Below the pieces are notes generated by a model. That model was not told where the DNA came from. It saw nothing but the letters and a program-made list of their open reading frames with translations, and did no database searches. A DNA stretch of 64,000 nucleotides, taken from positions 12,691,482 to 12,755,481 of the forward strand of contig JACMZG010001908.1 of assembly GCA_018340805.1 (NCBI GenBank). Reading direction: 5' to 3'. The stretch comes from Microvelia longipes (taxonomy: Eukaryota > Arthropoda > Insecta > Hemiptera > Veliidae). Positions 57,561 through 64,000 of the stretch are shown here, piece after piece. How positions within the stretch are numbered: the stretch's first letter is position 1; the number at the start of each line of letters is the position of its first letter. Position numbers and translations under genes: made by a program.

Positions 57561-59111
57561 TAATAAAAATAGCATGTGAATGGCTTGAGGACAGATGCAG
57601 GATGAAAAACTAAGTTCCATAATTATGTTTTTACTATCTCCTTAAAACGGTTTGCAGAAAAGGAATCATTTAAGTCTACATCAGAACTAGTAATTTATAT
57701 ATTTTATTTTTATATTATCTATAAAATAGAACACAATTTTTTCCTGAAAAAGGGTTTTTTTTCAAAAGAAGCCGTAAGATTATAGAGTGAAAAGTCGATG
57801 GCATAGTTTGGCAGTGCCTAATAGATATAAAGGAAGTTTCACTCCCTTTTTGCTCTTTGTAAACTTGCCTTGTTATTTGTCTTCAAAAAGAAAAGCTAGA
57901 AAAAAAGCTAGGCAGTAGTTTTTCTCATGACTAGCGAATTCGAATGATACAACACAAAAATATTTTCTTTGGTTCGCATATGGTCTAAATACATATTACA
58001 GTGATAAAATAATTAAGCCAGGTATGATCACCATTGAATCATTAGAAGCACAATTTTTTGCTTAAAAACGTCATTAAAGCACATCAGAAAAAATTGGAAA
58101 CGAGGTACTTAGGAAAAATTACTTAAACTATAGAACGCAAAACGTTTCCTATCTATCTAAGCAGAAGACGAGGAAAAGTAAAAACCAATGTTTGCTTAAA
58201 AATGACGCTTACATAAAAAGTGAAGTCTCCTAAAAAATTTTTAAGGCACAGTTAACATCAATCTGTACAGGTTCTGCGAAGCCTAATCCAAAACAGGACA
58301 TCAGACAGATAAATTTCACTGCAGTGTCAGCAGAACAAAAACGATTTTGGTGTTGGTGAAATTCGCATTAGGAAAACTACAGAGTTCAAACAAAGTTGGC
58401 ATCTCTTTACAAATAATAAGGCAAGTCACCTCACCTGGCTTTTACAGCTTTAAATTGGATACGACCTTTTCCATCTTATATTTTAGCTACAAAAGCCTGT
58501 CGACGAAATAAGTCAATAAAAAGTTAACAGAAAAAAACTTTTCCTACTTTTATTCCGGCATAAGTTTTTTTTTTTTTTATTTTTTTTTTCTCCAAAAAAT
58601 AAAATGCTATTTCGGAAATATTTTTTTATCCGAAAAGAAATGTTTTAGTCAAAAAGTTTAGTCGGAAGTTTCTTCTTATTCAGAATATTATCCGGTTGGC
58701 TTTCAGAAAAGTAAATAGTATAAAAAATTTTCCGTTTCCTCAGCTTCGTACACATTTTAGACCTAATTAAAAAAGTAAGTTTTGAAAAAATGAGAAATAT
58801 AAAAAGCTTAATAAACTAAAACGTTTATTTTAATAAGATACTCAGCATACCGCCTACCATTTTTATATAATTAATTTAGGCTCATTAATTTATCTCCTTA
58901 TAAGCTGAGAAACAAGCTTACAGCATATATGGCTAGGGGTCGTATATTATTTCATGTACTTCAGATTAATTTAAATTAATTTTAGTTTAGATGCGTAAAT
59001 ATCTTGAAATAAAAGCCTAATATTTAGAGTTAAATACAGGGCAAAAATGATCAGTAAATATTGTAAGTTACTTCATCCTCGCAATAAAATATACTTTTAT
59101 TTCTTTCATTA
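57561..59111. other. AT-rich stretch; family A end fragment near 58140
   Basis: AAACGTTTCCTATCTATCTA and AGACGAGGAAAAGTAAAAA at about 58140-58183 resemble an isolated family A end. Nothing else recognised. Confidence 0.5.
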
Positions 59112-59116
59112 ATTAA
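59112..59116. other. Target-site duplication ATTAA (left)
   Basis: Matches 63634-63638 exactly at the outer edges of the Copia LTRs. Five bases is the usual size for this superfamily. Confidence 0.85.
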
Positions 59117-59257
59117 ACTTGAGAGTAAAAACAGTGAAAACTATTAAGAAGAAATATGTATTAATATAATAAGATTTTACAAATAAAAAAACCAGCTTCA
59201 AGTCTCCAACAATACTAAAACCTTGACATGACTTATCTGTCAAGTTTACTTTCAACA
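59117..59257 (-). repeat. Copia 3' LTR
   Basis: 141 bp, starting TGTTGAAAGTAAACTTGACA on the minus strand and ending CTCTCAAGT. Compared with the other LTR it has an extra AG near 59194 and single extra A's near 59220 and 59255; no substitutions were seen. Confidence 0.93.
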
Positions 59258-59593
59258 CTCCCCCTTAAACTTGACGCCTCTCCAGTCCACCAATCCTAAC
59301 ATGAACATCAGCTTCTTGAGTCTTGGTGCTGGCACTGGTTTTGTTAGCACATCTGCCACTTGAGTCTCTCCTGGAATGTGACTTATTTTGAAAACACCGT
59401 CTTCCAGTTTTTCCCGGACGAAGTGGTATCTAACGTCGATATGCTTTGATCTTCTATGAAACTCATTGTTCTTAGCAAGTTTTACTGCACTCATACTATC
59501 TGATCTGAGTTCCGGACAAATAGCTGAACCTGTTATTTCTGAGACTAATCGCTTCAGCCAGATTAGCTCTTTCGCCGCCTCACTTGCTGCCAT
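59252..59593 (-). CDS. Copia RNase H C-terminal fragment
   Basis: A 113-codon frame holding the C-terminal part of the polyprotein. MAASEAAKELIWLK follows the family's TEAEY segment, which is encoded just upstream in another frame. Then come the RNase H end with SKHIDVRYHFVREK and the terminal ADVLTKPVPAPRL. The stop lies inside the 3' LTR, as is common in this family. The N-terminal RNase H part (59594-59772) is split by stops or frame changes, though SVSGFV-like and TEAEYMA-like words can be found there. Confidence 0.85.
   Translation of the reverse strand: MAASEAAKELIWLKRLVSEITGSAICPELRSDSMSAVKLAKNNEFHRRSKHIDVRYHFVREKLEDGVFKISHIPGETQVADVLTKPVPAPRLKKLMFMLGLVDWRGVKFKGEC
59258..59266 (-). 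other. Polypurine tract (AAGGGGGAG)
   Basis: A purine run on the minus strand directly before the 3' LTR start TGTTG. This is the plus-strand primer site in LTR elements. Confidence 0.85.
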
Positions 59594-59772
59594 ATATTCA
59601 GCTTCAGTGTGGAGAGGCTACCGACTTTGTTTTTTGGCTAAACCAAGTTATTGCTCCACCCCCTAACTACTTACAAAGCCAGAAACTGATTTCCGCGTGC
59701 CTGAGTCTCCCGCAAAATCAGAGCGCAATATACCTTCAAAGCTCTCCCTGACGTCATAATAATATGCCTACC

Positions 59773-60312
59773 TTAGAGTCCCCTGAGGTACTTAAATATT
59801 CTTTTTACAGCTTGCCAATGCTCTAGCCTCGGGTTTTCTAATACTTGAGATAAATAATTTACCGCATATGCAATGTCAGGCCTAGTCGCGATAGCTAAAT
59901 ACATAAGACTACCTATTGCCTCACGGTAGTATCCTCGAACACCTGTATGCTTATCCTTACTACACCCAACATCAACTCTATTTAGCTCCATTGGTGTGTT
60001 CACCGGATTAGCCTCACTTATTTTAAATTTTTCTAATATTTTTTTCTGTATAAATTTCCTGACTATGAATATATTTTTATTTTCCAAAACTTTAATTTGC
60101 AGACCCAAATAAGTAGTTAACTCTCCAGATGTTATTTTGAACTCTTGTTTTAAAAGTTCAAGAAACTCTGATATTACCAGTTCATTTTCCCCAGCTACTA
60201 GACCGTCGTCTACGTACAGAGCAACTATTAACCTAGATTTACCTTTACTGATGAACAGACATGGATCTGACTCACTCTGCACTAAGCCAAAACTTTTTAG
60301 TGCTCTTGTCAA
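59773..60312 (-). CDS. Copia reverse transcriptase, C-terminal half
   Basis: 179 codons. YVDD, the polymerase active-site box, lies at residues 33-36. SFGLVQSESDPCLF precedes it and TTYLGLQI follows. IGSLMYLAIATRPDIAY, then VNYLSQ and WQAVKRIFKYLRG, close the domain in typical Copia order. The annotated start is only the first Met in this frame, not a true start, because the protein is part of a polyprotein. Confidence 0.9.
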   Translation of the reverse strand: MTRALKSFGLVQSESDPCLFISKGKSRLIVALYVDDGLVAGENELVISEFLELLKQEFKITSGELTTYLGLQIKVLENKNIFIVRKFIQKKILEKFKISEANPVNTPMELNRVDVGCSKDKHTGVRGYYREAIGSLMYLAIATRPDIAYAVNYLSQVLENPRLEHWQAVKRIFKYLRGL

Positions 60313-60703
60313 CCTCTTGTTCCAACAGCGTGGTGCCTGTTTTAAGCCGTACAGGCTTCTTACCAGCTTACAGCACTTCCGCTACCATCATCAAACCCTC
60401 CGGTTGAGTCATGTAAAGTTCCTCATCTAGTTGCCCGTAAAGAAAGGCAGTCTTCACATCGAACTGGTGTAACTTCAGTTTCAGTAGCAAGCTATTGCCA
60501 ACACAGTTCTAAGGGTATCAAACCTAGCTACCGGAGAAAAGGTTTCATTATAATCTATCCCACCCTTTTGTGAATACCTTTCGCAACAAGTCTAGCTTTA
60601 TATCTACCAGGTGTCCCATCTGGATTTAGTTTTATTTTGAAAATCCACCTATTCTGAATGGTTCCTACCAGGAGGTAACTCTACAAGCTCCCAAGTATGA
60701 TTT
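60313..60703 (-). pseudogene. Copia reverse transcriptase, N-terminal half, frame-broken
   Basis: Between the linker and the YVDD half, words such as [20 protein letters not shown] and VAKG can be read in changing frames. These are typical of the RT start. At least two frame changes and stops occur, so no continuous frame exists here. Confidence 0.75.
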
Positions 60704-61063
60704 TCAACAAGGATGACATTTCCTCATCCATTGCAGCTTCCATTTCGGTGCTTCTGGGGATTTTAATGCTTGTGCAACAGTTTGAGGCTCATCTGAGCAT
60801 GCAATCATTGCATCGGCTACGAGACCCAGCCTTTCAGGAGCTTTTAGCTTCCGCCTGTCTCTCAAAACCATACCTATATTCTCAGTATTATTTTGATCTC
60901 CCAGGTCACCTGAATCAGACTTATCTCTACCAGAATCAAAATTATCTCCACCTGACTCAGAATTTTTTTCTGACTCAGAATCACCTTCAACTGACTCAAA
61001 AGAACCTCTACCTGACCCAGACTCAGTTTGATCTCCCTCTGACTCTGACTTACTATCGCCCAC
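60704..61063 (-). CDS. Copia linker between integrase and RT
   Basis: 119 codons, acidic and Ser/Glu/Asp/Gly-rich (GDSESEKNSESGGDNFDSG), then VLRDRRKLKAPERLG and EPQTVAQALKSPEAPKWK. The last segment resembles the EPxTYxEAL..WxxAM motif that leads into Copia RT. The low-complexity acidic part is normal for this position. Confidence 0.8.
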   Translation of the reverse strand: MGDSKSESEGDQTESGSGRGSFESVEGDSESEKNSESGGDNFDSGRDKSDSGDLGDQNNTENIGMVLRDRRKLKAPERLGLVADAMIACSDEPQTVAQALKSPEAPKWKLQWMRKCHPC

Positions 61064-61127
61064 ATCTCTCAGATTGTTCTCGTCTTATCTCCCCCACAAT
61101 CTGTGAGATTATCATATTATTTCAATT

Positions 61128-62465
61128 TCACTTGGGAAAGGTAATGCAAACTACACTACATCGCTTATCTACCTCGAGCTTATCCTCCGAGTGTGAGCTA
61201 ATAATTTGCTCATTTAATAAAACATCCCTACTAGTTATAACATCGTGTTTAGACGGAACCCAAACTCTGAAACCATCTTTTTCCCCACAATAACCTACTA
61301 GTAACCCAGGCATGCTTTTCTTTTGAAATTTTGACCTTTTATGTTTAGGTATATGCACAAAACAATTAGTCCCAAATATTTTCAGATGATTAATTGATGG
61401 TGATTTACCTAACCAAAGTTCGACAGGTGACTTACCATTAACAGGAGTAGGACCAGTTCTGTTCAAAACGTACGCAGCAGTATTGACAGCTTCAGCCCAA
61501 AAACTTTCAGAAAGGTTTTTAGCATGAATCATTGATCTTGCAGCTTCTACAAGAATCCTGTTTTCTCGTTCACTACTGCCATTCTGCTCCGGATGTAGAG
61601 CATTGACAACTATGCTGTATGCCATACTTCTCCAGAAATTCCTAACCTTATTGTTAACATACTCTTTACCACCATCTGTTCTCAGCTCCTTGACAACATG
61701 GCCAGCTGTCTTAGCATGAGCTAAAAACACCTCGAGTTTCTCCCAGACTTGTGACTTTTCCTTTAAAAAATAAACTGAACGATACTTACTAAAATCATCT
61801 TTAAACGTCACTAAATACTTAGAACCTCCTAATGATTTATTTTTCATAGGCCCACATACGTCTGAATGAATTAGTTCTCCTGGCTTTTTAGCTCTGTGGC
61901 TCCTTTGACCGTAACTTACCCTATGCTGTTTACCATAGACGCACGCATCACAGAACTCCTTGTTATCTACCTTAACACTAATTCCCAGACCTCTTAAAAC
62001 TTTTTGTACATGTTGCTTATTTTGATGGCACATCCGTTCATGCCAGACTTGCAATGTATCAGCTTTCGCAATCTGAGCCTGACTACTGCATTTAATTTGC
62101 GGCATTTGAACCTCCATTGACATTATATACAGACTATTTTTCCTATAAGCAATCCCATCAAGTTTTCCATCCCTAAACAACCTACAAGAATATTTTTTCA
62201 ATTTTGCTGTAATACCCTTATCTACCACTGACATTAGAGAGAACAAATTTTTCCCTAACTCAGGAACATACCACACTCCCTCTAAATAACCAGATTTAAT
62301 TTTCTTTTTAGGAAGAATCATTTTTATATTAATGTTTCCCATTCCTAAAGCTTTGAGACACTGTCCATTCCCTATCTGGACCAACTGAGGGGTAGCAAAA
62401 GGTTTCCATGAACTAAACCATTCCCTTCTACTAGTAAAGTGATGACTGGCACCTGAATCAGCCAC
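61128..62465 (-). CDS. Copia protease end, GAG-pre-integrase and integrase
   Basis: 445 codons. The aspartic protease motif DSG is at residues 3-5. The zinc-binding HHCC module uses H142, H147, C172 and C175 (WHERMCHQ..FCDACVYGKQHR). The integrase catalytic triad is D202 (HSDVCGP), D264 (LRTDGGKEY) and E299 (NGSSERENR). It continues through AYVLNRTGPTPVN, HLKIFGTNCFVHIPKH and GLLVGYCGEKDGFRVWVPS. The first Met is internal to the polyprotein. The frame ends at 61128 by a frame change into the linker. Confidence 0.93.
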   Translation of the reverse strand: MADSGASHHFTSRREWFSSWKPFATPQLVQIGNGQCLKALGMGNINIKMILPKKKIKSGYLEGVWYVPELGKNLFSLMSVVDKGITAKLKKYSCRLFRDGKLDGIAYRKNSLYIMSMEVQMPQIKCSSQAQIAKADTLQVWHERMCHQNKQHVQKVLRGLGISVKVDNKEFCDACVYGKQHRVSYGQRSHRAKKPGELIHSDVCGPMKNKSLGGSKYLVTFKDDFSKYRSVYFLKEKSQVWEKLEVFLAHAKTAGHVVKELRTDGGKEYVNNKVRNFWRSMAYSIVVNALHPEQNGSSERENRILVEAARSMIHAKNLSESFWAEAVNTAAYVLNRTGPTPVNGKSPVELWLGKSPSINHLKIFGTNCFVHIPKHKRSKFQKKSMPGLLVGYCGEKDGFRVWVPSKHDVITSRDVLLNEQIISSHSEDKLEVDKRCSVVCITFPK

Positions 62466-62534
62466 CCAGGAGTCATCAGAATTATTACTATTCTTACCTC
62501 CTAAAAACGCAGACGCATTGCCTTTATTGTTTTT

Positions 62535-62600
62535 ATTTTTTTTTTGGGCAATAACGTGCTATATGACCAACCAATTAAACTCGGCAAACTACTCTGCTTG
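62535..62600 (-). pseudogene. Copia gag zinc-knuckle remnant
   Basis: VGHIARYC can be read directly after the premature gag stop in the same frame. With the preceding CRV it fits the second half of a CCHC zinc knuckle. A following A-run (about 62529-62546) shifts the frame relative to the protease. Confidence 0.7.
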
Positions 62601-63336
62601 GCCTTCTGCTTCCGCGATTAGCTCGAAAATGACTACTAGATACAGGCTCCTTGCTTCCTTCGGCTTTATGAGACAGCAGCGCTCCAGATGATGATGATGT
62701 TTCTTCCTTATCGTGTATTCTCAACTCCACAGTACAAAGTCGTTCTCTCAGCAACTCGACTTTTCTTTCAGACTTCGGTACAGACTCCCAAGCATTTATG
62801 AATTCGGAATAGCAAGATGGAAGTGTATTTAAAATTCGATTTATGAATAAAGACTCAGGAAGTTTAACCTTGTCTTCTTTCCACGACTCATCTTGCAACT
62901 CGATCCAAAGTTTCTCCAATTTAGCTATGTGACTGGCTATATTGTCACTCGGATCTTTTTCTTTAATGCTAAAAAACATATTAAATAATCTGTCCTGTCT
63001 CTGCTCCGTCCTCTGTTCATACACGCCGTGGAGTTTCTCCCACATATCTCTTGCAGAAGTACACATTATTACCAGCTGTCTCACATTTTTAGACAAACTA
63101 GAGGCTATTATATTTTGAGCTGTATATTCTATTTTTAAAACACGAGCCTCTTCTTTCTCAAACTTAGCTTTCTCCTCTTCCGAAGGATCATTTACAGGCG
63201 TTGGATAAATCAGCTTTCCTAACACTGCCGGCATAGCACCATGAGCTTGAAGTTGAAAACGCACCTGGAACTTCCAGTCATTCCAGTTGGAATTTCCTTC
63301 CAATTTATCAACCACAGCAGATATTTTCGTTTCCAT
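62575..63336 (-). CDS. Copia gag
   Basis: 253 codons starting METKISAVVDKLEG, shortly after the primer-binding site, so this Met is probably the true start. NWNDWKFQVRFQLQAHG is the characteristic Copia gag start. FFSIKEKDPSDNIASHIAKL and INRILNTLPSCYSEF follow in usual order. It ends at a stop within the zinc-knuckle region, where related elements normally read on into the protease. Confidence 0.92.
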   Translation of the reverse strand: METKISAVVDKLEGNSNWNDWKFQVRFQLQAHGAMPAVLGKLIYPTPVNDPSEEEKAKFEKEEARVLKIEYTAQNIIASSLSKNVRQLVIMCTSARDMWEKLHGVYEQRTEQRQDRLFNMFFSIKEKDPSDNIASHIAKLEKLWIELQDESWKEDKVKLPESLFINRILNTLPSCYSEFINAWESVPKSERKVELLRERLCTVELRIHDKEETSSSSGALLSHKAEGSKEPVSSSHFRANRGSRRPSRVVCRV

Positions 63337-63485
63337 TTTTCTACCTTTTAATTTATATTGTACAAACTATTTTTAAAAAAATTGACACCAATAAAATTTT
63401 CAAAGTCAAAAATATCAATAAAGCACTTATCTTGGTTTTTAACTTCCTTGAGTGCTCTATGCCTTGATTTCCTCTTCAGTTCTAA

Positions 63486-63496
63486 GGCCCATAACC
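63486..63496 (-). other. Copia primer-binding site (GGTTATGGGCC)
   Basis: Immediately after the 5' LTR on the minus strand. From memory, Drosophila copia has the same GGTTATGGGCC word, which pairs with an internal part of initiator tRNA-Met. This is one reason to suspect an arthropod. Confidence 0.75.
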
Positions 63497-63633
63497 ACTT
63501 GAGAGTAAAAACAGTGAAAACTATTAAGAAGAAATATGTATTAATATAATAAGATTTTACAAATAAAAAAACCCTTCAAGTCTCCAACAATACTAAACCT
63601 TGACATGACTTATCTGTCAAGTTTACTTTCACA
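63497..63633 (-). repeat. Copia 5' LTR
   Basis: 137 bp; ends TGTGAAAGTAAACTTG on its outer side. Three small deletions relative to the 3' LTR and no substitutions. It should hold the promoter; no clear TATA box was singled out. Confidence 0.93.
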
Positions 63634-63638
63634 ATTAA
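63634..63638. other. Target-site duplication ATTAA (right)
   Basis: Exact partner of 59112-59116. Confidence 0.85.
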
Positions 63639-63649
63639 AAACATATCCA

Positions 63650-64000
63650 ATACCCATCCCGACATATCCACCACTATATCCAACAATATAGCCACCGCTA
63701 AGTTTCCTTTTGCTTGTCTTCAGAATATTAACATCGCCTGGTTCGGAGTTGAATTTTTAATTAGGACTCGCTTCGCTCATCCACAGCACACACATGGAAA
63801 AAATAGGGGACTACATTCATGCCAAATTTCAAATCCCTTGATCATTGTTCACATTTGATGAATCATTACTTTTTTGTTTATTCCTTAAAAGACAGTTATT
63901 GATATCATATAAAATTTATTTTCCGGAAAACACAAATAAGTGTGAAATGTCACTGGAAAAATATTGCTTTTTTATACATCTCCGGTATAAACGATGAAAA
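63650..64000 (+). repeat. Dispersed family A, diverged copy running to the window edge
   Basis: GGACTCGCTTCGCTCATCC at about 63764, ACTACATTCATGCCAAATTT, and at the edge CATCTCCGGTATAAACGATG followed by AAAA. The middle is shortened. Confidence 0.7.

Larger units (their letters stand above)
59117..63633 (-). mobile_element. Ty1/Copia LTR retrotransposon, near full length, minus strand
   Basis: 4.5-kb element with LTRs of 137 and 141 bp, ATTAA target duplications, a primer-binding site and a purine tract. Its domain order gag, protease, integrase, reverse transcriptase, RNase H defines Copia (integrase before RT). The reading frame changes several times between domains and gag ends in a premature stop, so it is not intact as written. 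The LTRs differ only by three small indels, so the insertion is young or the frameshifts may be partly assembly errors. Confidence 0.95.

Overview
The window is AT-rich eukaryotic DNA made almost entirely of repeats; no host protein-coding gene could be recognised. One nearly complete Ty1/Copia retrotransposon, several tRNA-headed SINEs and many short terminal-inverted-repeat (TIR) or foldback elements point to an animal. The copia-like primer-binding site makes an arthropod, perhaps an insect, the best guess, but this is inference and no species is claimed.

Layout. 0.4-4.5 kb: a 24-bp tandem array, a degenerate ~70-bp repeat interrupted by a SINE, a 20-bp array, and a TIR element starting CAGGGTGA. 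8.5-10.5 kb: a ~0.9-kb palindrome with a TA-rich core, a small MITE and a 510-bp TIR element. 12.0 kb: a tRNA-headed SINE. 13.7-16.3 kb: three copies of a dispersed repeat here called family A, which recurs through the window. 17.85-22.14 kb: two head-to-head arrays of a 316-bp unit. 22.5-33.6 kb: family A copies, tandem arrays, foldback elements, a SINE inside a foldback and a MITE inside another palindrome. 34.2 kb: a nearly perfect 68-bp hairpin. 37.5-40.9 kb: TIR and GC-rich hairpin elements. 41.3-45.2 kb: a 3.9-kb TIR element with amplified subterminal units. 45.4-58 kb: SINEs, a Copia relic, MITEs and arrays. 59.1-63.6 kb: the Copia element on the minus strand with ATTAA target duplications.

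The most notable content is the 316-bp repeat. Every full unit carries a hammerhead ribozyme motif: GUC cleavage triplet, CUGAUGA, a 4-bp stem II, GAAA, and a 6-bp stem III. Stem I is only the self-complementary hexamer GGCGCC with no loop, so it could form only by pairing two copies. The array is flanked by 14-bp direct repeats. A compact, degenerate relative at 27.27-27.56 kb has nearly the same two termini and a mutated ribozyme core. Together they look like a foldback, retrozyme-like mobile element whose interior was amplified.

The two Copia LTRs differ only by small indels and repeat units often differ by single-base indels. Some frameshifts may therefore be assembly errors rather than decay. 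All calls come from reading the sequence; no searches or folding programs were run.
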